Assembly: GCA_027487815.1 (NCBI GenBank)
Contig: JAIYCW010000017.1
Coordinates: 62,001-126,000 of the forward strand
Direction of reading: 5' to 3'
DNA length: 64,000 nucleotides
Origin: Burkholderiales bacterium
GTDB taxonomy: Bacteria; Pseudomonadota; Gammaproteobacteria; Burkholderiales; Burkholderiaceae_E
Shown here: in pieces, positions 1 through 9,946 of the stretch
Position numbering within the stretch: position 1 is the stretch's first letter
Layout: the number at the start of each line of letters is the position of its first letter
Program-made: the position numbers and the translations under genes
Notes under the pieces: generated by a model
Told to the model about the DNA's origin: nothing
What the model saw: the letters and a program-made list of their open reading frames with translations, nothing else
The model's database searches: none

Positions 1-752
1 GCTTTTCCACTACTCGCTACCCGTGGGAGATGCTCGACCTGCTCAACCAATCCAGCCAACTGGGGATGATAAAGACCCACCTCTGGATACTCCACAGGTG
101 CGGGCGGCTTGAGTAATCCACGCAGGACCTCGCGCTCGGCAGAAGCGTAGCGATCAATCAGCGTCTGCACCAGCCCATTGATATTGTCTTGCGAGCCAGC
201 GAGCCAATACTGCAGGCACAGGAAATAGATCCGCACGTCTTGCGCGGTGCCAGGAACATACTTGAGCAGCTGCGGGATACGACGCAGCATCTTCATTTGC
301 TGAGCGCCCGCAGAACTTGGCGCCGATGCGTCCCGCTTGGGTTTGAGCTTCTTGAGCAAAGCCATTGGGCCGGAAGTTTTGCCGTCCATGGTGAAGCGCC
401 CAATCCGGGTCAAGCGGGTCACTTCCGGGGCGGACATGATGCACACCATGGCATCACAAGCATCGCGGCGCGCAGCCAGCGCAGGCAACACCGGTTGGAA
501 ATGCTCTTCCATGAATAACATGGTGGCAATCACAATGTCGGCACTTTCAATCGCTGCGATGCACCGATTCAGCGAGGTCTTGTCATTGCCCCAATCCGCA
601 GCTGCATGCACACTGAACTGCAGCCCGGGCAATTGGCGCAGCAGCGAGTCGCGCGCACGCTGAGCGGCGCTCGCCAAATGCGGATCCATGGTCACCAGGA
701 CCACCTGGATCGGTACGGCTGACCTAGCGGCTGAAGTGAGCTTTGGCTTCAT
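1..752 (-). CDS. bchH: Magnesium chelatase subunit H, N-terminal part (partial)
   Basis: BchH is the large porphyrin-binding subunit of magnesium chelatase, which inserts Mg2+ into protoporphyrin IX with BchI and BchD. Only the first ~250 residues are present; the gene runs off the left edge. The reading frame is open throughout and begins with an ATG at 752 ([20 protein letters not shown]), followed by [37 protein letters not shown] and [10 protein letters not shown], typical of the N-terminal region of CobN/BchH proteins. The ATG lies 29 nt inside the 3' end of bchB, so translation is probably coupled. A GTG (V of QVVLV) is a possible later start. It is the last visible gene of the bchF-N-B-H operon; the BchI and BchD partners are 15 kb away in this window. 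Confidence 0.9.
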   Translation of the reverse strand, partial: MKPKLTSAARSAVPIQVVLVTMDPHLASAAQRARDSLLRQLPGLQFSVHAAADWGNDKTSLNRCIAAIESADIVIATMLFMEEHFQPVLPALAARRDACDAMVCIMSAPEVTRLTRIGRFTMDGKTSGPMALLKKLKPKRDASAPSSAGAQQMKMLRRIPQLLKYVPGTAQDVRIYFLCLQYWLAGSQDNINGLVQTLIDRYASAEREVLRGLLKPPAPVEYPEVGLYHPQLAGLVEQVEHLPRVASSGK

Positions 753-2334
753 ACAAGGTCTCAACCGAGATCGATGCAATGCTGCGTTCGGTGGCATAGC
801 GCTCGGTATTGCGCCTGGCCTTGCCACGTACAAAAAAAGGTATCTTTCCGAGCTCTCGCTCGGCTTCCGCGCTCCACTGAGCGGGCGTTGCAGGCCTATC
901 CAGTACGGCAACCTCAGCGCTTGCATCCTCAGGCTCAACTTCGACAGCCATGGGACGAGCCGCTTGGCCGTGACCCAGATGCGACGCAGCGGCATCGCCA
1001 TGAAACTCAAAATCATCCTTGAACATGGCCAGAAGATGCTCCTCCAGACCCATCATCAAGGGATGCACCCAAGTGTCGAACAAGACATTGGCGCCCTCGA
1101 AACCCATTTGAGGCGAATAGCGGGCCGGAAAGTCCTGAACATGAATCGGAGCCGAAATCACTGCGCATGGAATCCCGAGGCGCTTGGCGATATGCCGCTC
1201 CATCTGAGTGCCTAAAACCAGCTCGGGCTGCAGCTTGGCGACCTGCTCTTCAACTTCAAGATAATCGTCAGTAATCAGGGGCTCAAGGCCATACAACTTG
1301 GCCGCATCGCGAATTTCACGTGCAAACTCACGACTGTAGGTCCCCAGACCGACCACTTCGAAACCCAGTTCATCACTGGCAACTCGTGCCGCAGCAACTG
1401 CGTGGGTGGCATCGCCAAAGATGAACACGCGTTTGCCAGTGAGGTAGGTGGAATCCACTGAGCGCGAATACCACATCGAGCGCGAGTGCCCGGCCAGAAG
1501 TGGTCGTTGCATGACTTCGCTGACATCCAGGCCTGCCAGTGCGCAGACCTCTTCGATAAATGCCTTGGTCCCGCTTACCCCCATGGGAATTGAACGAGTA
1601 AAGGGTTGCCCGGCGTTACGCTGCAGCCAGGTTGCAGTGAGCTGCGCCACCTCGGGGTAGAGGACAACGTTGAAATCAGCCTCGCCCAATCGCATCAATT
1701 GACTTGGATCGGCATCCATCGGTGCCACCACATTGATCTCAACGCCCATGGCTGCGAGCAAGCGGCTGATTTCGGTGAGATCGTCACGATGACGAAACCC
1801 AAGTGCGCTCGGCCCCAGGATATTGCAACGAGGTGTACTCGTCACACCAGAGGCTACTTTGTCCAGGCGCGCCTGCTTGTGCCCGGCAACGTGACCGTGT
1901 GCCAATTGGCGAACTAATTGGTAAAACGTTTCGCTAGCGCCCCAGTTTTCTTTGCGCTGGTAAGCAGGCAACTCGAGCGCAACCACCGGAATCGGCAGAT
2001 CCAAAGCCTTGGCCAAGCCTCCAGGATCGTCTTGAATCAGCTCAGCCGTGCAAGATGCGCCCACCAGCATCGCCTGAGGCTTAAAGCGCTCATAGGCCTG
2101 CCGCGTAGCGCTCTGGAACAAGTCGGCGGTGTCGCCGCCCAAATCGCGCGCTTGAAAGGTGGTGTAGGTCACTGGCGGGCGCCGATTGCGCCGCTCGATC
2201 ATGGTGAACAACAAATCGGCATAAGTGTCGCCCTGGGGCGCATGCAACACATAATGCACATCACGCATTGCCGTGGCCACTCGCATCGCACCAACATGCG
2301 GCGGCCCTTCGTAGGTCCAGAGCGTGAGCTGCAT
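724..2334 (-). CDS. bchB: Light-independent protochlorophyllide reductase subunit B
   Basis: BchB forms with BchN the NB component of dark-operative protochlorophyllide reductase, which reduces ring D to chlorophyllide with electrons from the BchL iron protein. The 536-residue protein starts [20 protein letters not shown]. Asp36 (APQGD) and Cys95 (VGASC) fall at the positions known from Rhodobacter BchB: Asp36 is the unusual cluster ligand, and Cys95 is a further cluster cysteine. The C-terminal region carries the short helical domain ending near [13 protein letters not shown]. The gene starts 1 nt after the bchN stop and overlaps bchH by 29 nt. bchL is not in the window. Confidence 0.96.
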   Translation of the reverse strand: MQLTLWTYEGPPHVGAMRVATAMRDVHYVLHAPQGDTYADLLFTMIERRNRRPPVTYTTFQARDLGGDTADLFQSATRQAYERFKPQAMLVGASCTAELIQDDPGGLAKALDLPIPVVALELPAYQRKENWGASETFYQLVRQLAHGHVAGHKQARLDKVASGVTSTPRCNILGPSALGFRHRDDLTEISRLLAAMGVEINVVAPMDADPSQLMRLGEADFNVVLYPEVAQLTATWLQRNAGQPFTRSIPMGVSGTKAFIEEVCALAGLDVSEVMQRPLLAGHSRSMWYSRSVDSTYLTGKRVFIFGDATHAVAAARVASDELGFEVVGLGTYSREFAREIRDAAKLYGLEPLITDDYLEVEEQVAKLQPELVLGTQMERHIAKRLGIPCAVISAPIHVQDFPARYSPQMGFEGANVLFDTWVHPLMMGLEEHLLAMFKDDFEFHGDAAASHLGHGQAARPMAVEVEPEDASAEVAVLDRPATPAQWSAEAERELGKIPFFVRGKARRNTERYATERSIASISVETLYEAKAHFSR

Positions 2335-2335
2335 C

Positions 2336-4131
<1,796 letters not shown>

Positions 4132-4138
4132 AAGGAGG

Positions 4139-4167
4139 AATCTAGTCGGCCTGATCACAGATGTCAA
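4139..4167 (-). promoter_or_regulatory. Probable sigma-70 promoter of the bchFNBH operon
   Basis: On the minus strand TTGACA (4167-4162) is followed after 17 nt by TAGATT (4144-4139). The -35 is a perfect match and the -10 matches 4 of 6. Expected initiation, 6-8 nt beyond the -10, falls at or next to the GTG at 4131, so the mRNA may be leaderless. Confidence 0.6.
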
Positions 4168-4179
4168 CTCAGCCTGACG
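4162..4179. promoter_or_regulatory. PpsR-type palindrome at the bchF promoter
   Basis: TGTCAACTCAGCCTGACG has the TGT-N12-ACA form of PpsR/CrtJ sites with one mismatch in the last base. It covers the -35 hexamer of the bchF promoter, so bound PpsR should block RNA polymerase. It lies in the divergent bchF/aerR region, which suggests autoregulation of aerR-ppsR too, although I see no clear promoter for the rightward direction. Confidence 0.6.
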
Positions 4180-4259
4180 TTCTGACCACTAGACATTCAA
4201 TGAATCGCAGTTGATAATCCTGTTCAATCTTTGTCTACATCACTTCAAAAATTTTGTTC

Positions 4260-5312
4260 ATGGCCTTGTTCGATTCATCACTTGGTAGTTTGCGCTGGTC
4301 GTTGGCTGCTCAGGGGAGTAAGCTCGGAGCCTTGGCCGGCAAACTATGGAAGTCTTCCGCCGCTGCCGCTCACGGGGACAACAGCATGCAGGGCTTTCCA
4401 CCACCATCGGGCAGTACACTGCGGATGGTTCAAAGCAGTTCGTCACTTGACACCGACTCGATTCCCGCCGCCTCTGGCGACCCTAAGATCAAGGCCCGGC
4501 AGACGCTCATTGAAACCATTGAACGTCAGGTGCTTCCAGCCTTGATGCAAACCCATGGCTTGGCGCCATGCGACACCGCAGCGATTGATCAGGCGTTGCA
4601 GCAGCCGTCGGACCGTACCACCCCGGCGCTCGCCTTGCAGGAGTTTATTTCCGCCGCGATGGCGGGAGACCAAGCCGCATGCGCCGCGGTGGTGAGCCGC
4701 CTAATGGAAGCCAAGGTTCCGCTTGGCACTATCTATTTGGACCTTCTGGCCCCCGCTGCTCGGGAAATTGGCGAGCGCTGGGACGACGATAGTGCAAGCT
4801 TCACAGAAGTTACGCTGGGTGTTGGCCAATTGCAGCAGTTGATTCTCAACCTTAGCCCGCGGTTTCTGGTGGAAGGCCATCGCGCCGTACAACCTCAAAC
4901 CAAGCGTGCGCTGCTAAGTGTTTGCCCGGGCGGAGTCCATACGCTGGGCTTAACACTGGTTGCCGAATTCATGCGGGCAGCGGGCTGGCAGGTTCAACAC
5001 CTTCAGCAAACCACTACCGAGCAGCTTCTAGCCGAAGTCAAGTCTCACGCCTACGACATCGTTGGCTTATCCGCCGGTGCCAGCGTGCAGATGCACGAGA
5101 TGCGCGAATTGATTGCCGCCCTGCGCGATAACAGCGCTGAGGCTGGCATGCTGGTGCTGGTTGGCGGCCCGGTATTTGTAGCCAACCCACATTGGGCGAT
5201 TGAATTAGGTGCTGATGGCAGTGCACCCGATGCCCGCCAAACCGTTGTACTGGCTGATCAGCTCCTCCGGGCCAAAAGGCCCACCCTCCTTAAGCAACAA
5301 GAACAGAAGTAA
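4260..5312 (+). CDS. aerR: AerR/PpaA-type cobalamin-binding photosynthesis regulator
   Basis: The 350-residue protein has a B12-binding four-helix region (about 120-200, with IGERWDDDSASFTEVTLG) and a Rossmann-type cobalamin domain (about 215-340). His227 in PGGVHTLGLTL matches the G/DxHxxG cobalt-ligating loop. AerR/PpaA proteins bind B12 in a light-dependent manner and modulate PpsR/CrtJ repression; the immediate position in front of ppsR supports this role. The first ~75 residues are not conserved, and R. capsulatus AerR is known to exist in long and short forms, so an internal start is possible. The start is the ATG at 4260; a TTG at 4254 is also in frame. There is no obvious ribosome-binding site. 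Confidence 0.88.
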   Translation: MALFDSSLGSLRWSLAAQGSKLGALAGKLWKSSAAAAHGDNSMQGFPPPSGSTLRMVQSSSSLDTDSIPAASGDPKIKARQTLIETIERQVLPALMQTHGLAPCDTAAIDQALQQPSDRTTPALALQEFISAAMAGDQAACAAVVSRLMEAKVPLGTIYLDLLAPAAREIGERWDDDSASFTEVTLGVGQLQQLILNLSPRFLVEGHRAVQPQTKRALLSVCPGGVHTLGLTLVAEFMRAAGWQVQHLQQTTTEQLLAEVKSHAYDIVGLSAGASVQMHEMRELIAALRDNSAEAGMLVLVGGPVFVANPHWAIELGADGSAPDARQTVVLADQLLRAKRPTLLKQQEQK

Positions 5313-5313
5313 C

Positions 5314-6732
5314 GTGAACCCACCTGTAAGACCTGCCACCACTGCCCCGCCCATGGGCACCGAGTCGACTATCCCGGCAGATGCCATCAAGCTGCTTCAA
5401 GCCAGCGCAGACATCACACTCAAACTGGATCCTCAGGGTGTTATCGAGCAGGTGCAAGTGACCCGCAAGGAACTCGCGCTTGGAGATACCGGGCAATGGG
5501 TAGGCAGACGCTGGGAGGATATCGTCACCCACGAGTCACGCCCAAAGGTACGCGAACTTTTGCAAGGCACCTCGCGAGCACTTTGGCGGCACATCAATTT
5601 TCCGACCAATCAAGCTGAGGATGCCCCGTTTGAGATAGCGCTCGTGCGGGCTCAGGAATCGGGAAGTCTGATTGCCTTGGGACGAGACCTCAGCGCGCTG
5701 GCAGCCCTGCAGCAGCGGCTGGTCGATGCGCAGCAGTCGCTGGAGCGGGATTATCTGCGATTGCGCCATCTTGAAACCCGTTATCGGGCTCTGTTTCAAT
5801 CGATCAATGACGCTGTGTTGATGGTGGACGCAGCTTCGGAGGATGTAGTGGAGGCTAATCCAGCTGCGCTCGCGCTGCTTGATCGCCCACCAAAACTAGT
5901 GATTGGCGCACCATTTCACCAGTGTTTCCAAACCGGTGCCGCCTCCAGGCTCGACCAAGCGATGGCAGCAGTGCGCGCTTCCGGCAAGCCTGAATTGGTT
6001 GATCTTGCTGCAGTGCGCGGTGAGGCAGTGCAGTGTCACATCAGTATTTTTCGGCAAGAAGAACGCTGGTTCTTTCTGATGCGGCTGGGCGGGTCCCGAG
6101 GCAATCTCGAAGGTCAGGAAAACGAACAGCAAGCCAAGCTCCTTGATCTCATGCAACGCAGCCCCGATGGGTTTGTAATCACCGACGAAAGCGGCAGGGT
6201 GCAGCAATGCAATGCAGCTTTTGCCGATATGGTGCAGTTGCAATCTCAGCAGGCCTTGCGCGGTGAATCGCTGGAGCGTTGGCTGGGTCGCGCTGGTGTT
6301 GATATGAATGTTTTGCTGGCGAATCTTCGCCAACACGGCATCGTACGATTGTTCAGCACCTCGTTGCGCAGTGAATATGGATCGAATGTGCCGGTAGAAA
6401 TTTCGGCGGTGCGTTTGCAGTTGCCTGCACCAGGGTCGATGGGCTTTACCGTCCGCGACATTGGTCGCAGGCTGGAGCGTGAGCCGCAAAAGAGTCGCGA
6501 GCTGCCGCGCTCGGCCTCACAGCTCACCGAGTTGGTGGGTCGGGTTCCCCTGCGCGACATTGTCAGCGAAACCACCGACCTGATTGAACAGTTGTGCATT
6601 GAAGCGGCTCTTGAACTCACACGCGATAATCGTGCGAGTGCGGCGGAAATGCTTGGGTTATCACGCCAGAGTTTGTATGTGAAGTTGCGGCGCTACGGAT
6701 TGGGAGATCTGGGTGGCGAGCCAGACGCTTGA
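5314..6732 (+). CDS. ppsR: Transcriptional regulator PpsR/CrtJ
   Basis: PpsR is the oxygen/redox-sensitive repressor of photosynthesis genes. The protein (472 residues from GTG 5314; an ATG at 5353 gives 459) has an N-terminal PAS-like domain, a Q-helix linker (about 125-155, LQQRLVDAQQSLERDYLRLR), two PAS domains (about 165-275 and 285-390), and a C-terminal Fis-type helix-turn-helix (ASAAEMLGLSRQSLYVKLRR). One redox cysteine is conserved at about residue 428 (EQLCIEAALELTR), matching Cys424 of R. sphaeroides PpsR; the other (Cys251) is replaced in RWFFLMRLGG. GTG lies 1 nt after the aerR stop, so the two are co-translated. Predicted targets are the palindromes at bchF, crtI/bch2 and bchG. 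Confidence 0.95.
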   Translation: MNPPVRPATTAPPMGTESTIPADAIKLLQASADITLKLDPQGVIEQVQVTRKELALGDTGQWVGRRWEDIVTHESRPKVRELLQGTSRALWRHINFPTNQAEDAPFEIALVRAQESGSLIALGRDLSALAALQQRLVDAQQSLERDYLRLRHLETRYRALFQSINDAVLMVDAASEDVVEANPAALALLDRPPKLVIGAPFHQCFQTGAASRLDQAMAAVRASGKPELVDLAAVRGEAVQCHISIFRQEERWFFLMRLGGSRGNLEGQENEQQAKLLDLMQRSPDGFVITDESGRVQQCNAAFADMVQLQSQQALRGESLERWLGRAGVDMNVLLANLRQHGIVRLFSTSLRSEYGSNVPVEISAVRLQLPAPGSMGFTVRDIGRRLEREPQKSRELPRSASQLTELVGRVPLRDIVSETTDLIEQLCIEAALELTRDNRASAAEMLGLSRQSLYVKLRRYGLGDLGGEPDA

Positions 6733-7528
6733 ACGCCCCCCGAATGCTCTGCTTCACCCACCTGCGGACCGCCTAATAGCCTCAGCAGGCGAGCTATCCA
6801 GGCCCGCGTCCGCAACTCAACCCCTGACCTCCGAACAAACCACACTGGTTGTGTTGATGCGCTATGCCCGGACCAAGCGCTGGTGGGGAGCGTCCCGATT
6901 GGTGATTGGCCCGCGCGCCTGGCGCAATCTTCCCGGATTACAGTTTGTAAAGGTGTTGGGAAGCGGACATGAGGCAGGCTTTGGTGTGCGTCCGAGCTTG
7001 CTGCATCAGGGTCTTTTTATGGTGTTTGACACGGCTGCCAACGCGCGGCGCTGCCTCGCACAAGATTCCCGTTTCGCAACACTTAAGGCCAACACCGATG
7101 ACATGCTGACTTGCTTGCTGCAGGCACATTCTGTGCGCGGTCGGTGGTCGGGCGCATCATTCGAAAGCGTGTCGCGACCCAGCCAAGGCGATTCCGCGTC
7201 TGATTCAGTCGAAGTTTCAATTACCCGAGCCTCGATTCGCCCGACCCAAGCTGCACAATTTTGGCGCCTCGCACCGGCAGCCCAGCAATCGCTTGAGTCT
7301 GCCCCGGGATGCCTGGTGGCTGCAGGCTTGGGGGAGGCTCCCCTGTTAAGGCAGATGACCTTCAGCATGTGGCGCAACGCGCAAGCGATGCATGACTTTG
7401 CTCGCTCGGGAGCGCACCAACACGCGATTGAGGCAGCCTACGCTAAGCATTACTTTTCCGAGTCGATGTTTGCCCGATACCGGCTAGTGGATGTGTCGGG
7501 GTCGTGGCGAGGGCAACACTATGGATAA
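6713..7528 (+). CDS. crtA: Spheroidene monooxygenase
   Basis: CrtA is a heme-dependent oxygenase that introduces the 2-keto group of spheroidenone in the presence of oxygen. The family region begins at about residue 42 (TTLVVLMRYARTKRWWGASRLVIG) and includes GSGHEAGFGVRPSLLHQGLFMVF and the C-terminal MTFSMWRNAQAMHDFAR followed by HYFSESMFARY. The first ~40 residues are unlike the family, so the true start could be later than the GTG at 6713, for example the GTG, TTG or ATG within LVVLMRY. The GTG overlaps ppsR by 20 nt, and the stop overlaps crtD by 8 nt, placing it in the aerR-ppsR-crtA-crtD-crtC transcription unit. Confidence 0.88.
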   Translation: MASQTLERPPNALLHPPADRLIASAGELSRPASATQPLTSEQTTLVVLMRYARTKRWWGASRLVIGPRAWRNLPGLQFVKVLGSGHEAGFGVRPSLLHQGLFMVFDTAANARRCLAQDSRFATLKANTDDMLTCLLQAHSVRGRWSGASFESVSRPSQGDSASDSVEVSITRASIRPTQAAQFWRLAPAAQQSLESAPGCLVAAGLGEAPLLRQMTFSMWRNAQAMHDFARSGAHQHAIEAAYAKHYFSESMFARYRLVDVSGSWRGQHYG

Positions 7529-9116
7529 ACGGGTGGTGGTCATCGGGGCAGGGGTTGGCGGGCTGGTGAGTGCCCTGCTTCTGGCAGCACGCGGCGTGCA
7601 AGTCACTTTGCTTGAAACGCATGCCCAGGTTGGCGGCAAGATGCGCCAGGTCCGTCCAGATGGTGCGCCTTTAACCGGAAGCACTCCGCCGGTGGGTATC
7701 GATGCCGGGCCGACCGTCTTCACCATGCGCTGGGTCTTTGACGAAATTTTTGCTGCCGCAGGCACTTCCCTGGAAGACGAGCTGTCCATTGAGCCGCTTG
7801 AGCTGCTGGCAAGGCATAGCTGGGGGCCGGGACAGGAGCTCGACCTGTTTGCCGATGCCAACCTGTCGGCTGAGGCGATCGCGCAGTTCAGCGGGCCACG
7901 CCAGGCACGGATGTTTTTACGATTTTGTGACCAGGCCAAACATCTGCTCACAACCCTTCGGCAACCCTACATGGGATCGCAGCGGCCCACACTTCTCTCG
8001 ATGACCCGTGGCCTGGGTCCGCGTGGGCTGGCCGCATTGACTGCACTGGGGCCCTTCAGCACCCTATGGCGCGCTTTAAGCCGCCATTTCGAGGACCCCC
8101 GCTTGCAGCAGCTGTTTGGCAGATATGCCACCTATTGCGGCTCTTCGCCGTTCAAGGCGCCCGCCACGATGATGCTGATCGCCCAGGTGGAAATGGAAGG
8201 CGTATGGTCGGTGCGCGGTGGAATGCACTCGATTGCGAAAGCACTGGCCGAGCGTGCCCGGGCACTTGGAGTGGATATCCGCTGTCTGAGTCAAGCCCAA
8301 CGCATTGAATTGCGCCACGGAGCGGTGCATGCAGTGCATTTGTTGGATGGCACAAGTTTCGGTGCGGATGCGGTCGTGTTCAATGGTGAAAGCCACGCGT
8401 TGGCCGCTGGGCTGCTGGGCGATCAAGTCAAGCCTGCAACACCTGCTGTATCGACGGATCGGCGCTCGCTTTCCGCTCTCACCTGGGCTATGCATGCGCC
8501 CACCTCGGGCTTTAACTTGGCTCGCCACAATGTGTTTTTCGACGCCGATTATGCGAGCGAGTTTCGCGACATCTTCGAACATCGACGCCTGCCGCGCCAA
8601 GCGACGGTATATGTTTGCGCGCAGGATCGCCCGCAGCCTCAGCAAGCGCCTTCGCTGAGTTCAGAACGATTGTTATGCCTGGTGAATGCACCAGCTTATG
8701 GGGATGGCCCTCGGCCCAGCCCGGGAGAAATTTACTCATGCGAACAAGCGATGCTGCGCCTGCTGGCGCGTTGCGGCCTGCAGATTCGGCCCCAGCCGGA
8801 ACACATTCTGCGCACCACGCCGCATCAGTTCCACGATCTGTTTCCGGGCTCAGCGGGAGCGCTTTACGGTCAGGCCACGCACAGCTGGATGGACGTCTTC
8901 AAACGCCCGGCAGCCACTACAGCGATTCCGGGGCTTTTCCTGGCGGGGGGCAGCGCTCATCCGGGAGCTGGGGTGCCGATGGCCGCGATCTCCGGGCAAC
9001 TCGCGGCCGCAGCCCTGATGGCGCACCTCGATTCGACCAGCCGGTCCCGAACGGTGGCTACCTTTGGTGGTACGTCGATGCCCTCAGCGATGACGGACTC
9101 TACGGCCTCACCCTGA
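7521..9116 (+). CDS. crtD: 1-hydroxycarotenoid 3,4-desaturase
   Basis: CrtD is a FAD-dependent desaturase that makes the 3,4 double bond after CrtC hydration on the way to spheroidene or spirilloxanthin. The N-terminal dinucleotide fold VVVIGAGVGGLVSALLLAARG, the GGKM motif, IDAGPTVFTM and the C-terminal LAGGSAHPGAGVPMAAISG all fit the CrtI/CrtD family. MRWVFDEIF and YATYCGSSPF favour CrtD over CrtI. The ATG at 7521 (MDKRVVV) is the natural start. The C-terminal STSRSRTVATFGGTS resembles the tail of other CrtD proteins, so the reading frame is real up to the stop although it overlaps the crtC coding region by about 100 nt. Confidence 0.92.
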   Translation: MDKRVVVIGAGVGGLVSALLLAARGVQVTLLETHAQVGGKMRQVRPDGAPLTGSTPPVGIDAGPTVFTMRWVFDEIFAAAGTSLEDELSIEPLELLARHSWGPGQELDLFADANLSAEAIAQFSGPRQARMFLRFCDQAKHLLTTLRQPYMGSQRPTLLSMTRGLGPRGLAALTALGPFSTLWRALSRHFEDPRLQQLFGRYATYCGSSPFKAPATMMLIAQVEMEGVWSVRGGMHSIAKALAERARALGVDIRCLSQAQRIELRHGAVHAVHLLDGTSFGADAVVFNGESHALAAGLLGDQVKPATPAVSTDRRSLSALTWAMHAPTSGFNLARHNVFFDADYASEFRDIFEHRRLPRQATVYVCAQDRPQPQQAPSLSSERLLCLVNAPAYGDGPRPSPGEIYSCEQAMLRLLARCGLQIRPQPEHILRTTPHQFHDLFPGSAGALYGQATHSWMDVFKRPAATTAIPGLFLAGGSAHPGAGVPMAAISGQLAAAALMAHLDSTSRSRTVATFGGTSMPSAMTDSTASP

Positions 9117-9946
9117 TCGCTTTTGTCGGCAGCGTATTTTCGCCGTATTACCGCTGGGCACAGCGCAGCGGAAATGGGCAGGCTGAAAACCATTGCGCCA
9201 TCAATGTAGCGCTTTATGGCAAGGGCGTGCGACGCTGGACGATGACTGAACGTTCGCAGGCCAGCGTAGCCCGCGGGCTTGATTTTTTTAGCGTAGGGCC
9301 GAGTCAATTACGCTGGCAGGGTGACCGACTCAGCATCCGGGTGGATGAACGCAATCTGCCGTGGCCAAGCGCCGTGCGTGGTGAGATCACGGTGCACGCC
9401 GCTAGCTTGAGCCGCTTTGTAGCACCCCTTGATGATGCTGGCCAACACTTGTGGGGGCCGATCTCGCCAAGCGCACGCGTGGAAGTCAATATGCTTCATC
9501 CGGGCTTGCGTTGGCAGGGCCATGGATATCTCGACTCCAACGAAGGCGCCGAGCCCATTGATCGCCCGTTCCGTACTTGGGACTGGTCTCGCGCCAGTCT
9601 TGCCAATGGCGAGGCCGCGGTGATCTATGACGTTCGGCAAAAACACTCCGATGATCGAGTGCTGGCCATGCGGTTCAATCGTCACGGTGAGGCCGAGCCG
9701 TTCGAGGCTCCCGGGCGTGTACGCTTACGGCGCAGCTTGTGGGGCATCGAGCGCAACATGCGCAGCACTGGCCCAGCCAAGGTGGAGGCTACTTACGAAG
9801 ACACTCCGTTTTACGCGCGTTCAGTGGTACGCAGCGAGCTGATGGGCGAGAGCACGGTGTCGATGCATGAAAGCCTGAATGTGGCGCGCCTGATCGCGCC
9901 CACCACGCAGCTGTTGCTGCCCTTTAAAATGCCCCGGGTTCGCTAA
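9017..9946 (+). CDS. crtC: Carotenoid 1,2-hydratase (hydroxyneurosporene synthase), start unresolved
   Basis: CrtC hydrates the psi end of neurosporene/lycopene-type carotenoids. The conserved N-terminus RFDQPVPNGGYLWWYVDALS, then IAFVGSVFSPYYRW, NHCAINVALYG and the central GYLDSNEGAEPI with TWDWSRA identify it. The coordinate given is the beginning of conserved sequence (GAT codon), not a start codon: in this frame there is no ATG, GTG or TTG from 8774 to about 9225. The frame is open upstream inside crtD from 8615. Non-AUG initiation, a -1 frameshift out of crtD, or a sequence error could explain this. The stop overlaps the crtI stop by 4 nt on the opposite strand. Confidence 0.85.
   Translation, partial: DGAPRFDQPVPNGGYLWWYVDALSDDGLYGLTLIAFVGSVFSPYYRWAQRSGNGQAENHCAINVALYGKGVRRWTMTERSQASVARGLDFFSVGPSQLRWQGDRLSIRVDERNLPWPSAVRGEITVHAASLSRFVAPLDDAGQHLWGPISPSARVEVNMLHPGLRWQGHGYLDSNEGAEPIDRPFRTWDWSRASLANGEAAVIYDVRQKHSDDRVLAMRFNRHGEAEPFEAPGRVRLRRSLWGIERNMRSTGPAKVEATYEDTPFYARSVVRSELMGESTVSMHESLNVARLIAPTTQLLLPFKMPRVR

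Noticed and set aside
4221-4239. Second TGT...ACA pair near aerR
   Set aside because: The spacing is 13 nt, not 12, and the arms are not symmetrical.
8615-9016. Upstream extension of crtC to the ATG at 8615
   Set aside because: The extra ~134 residues lie wholly within crtD and do not resemble CrtC; the frame is just open.
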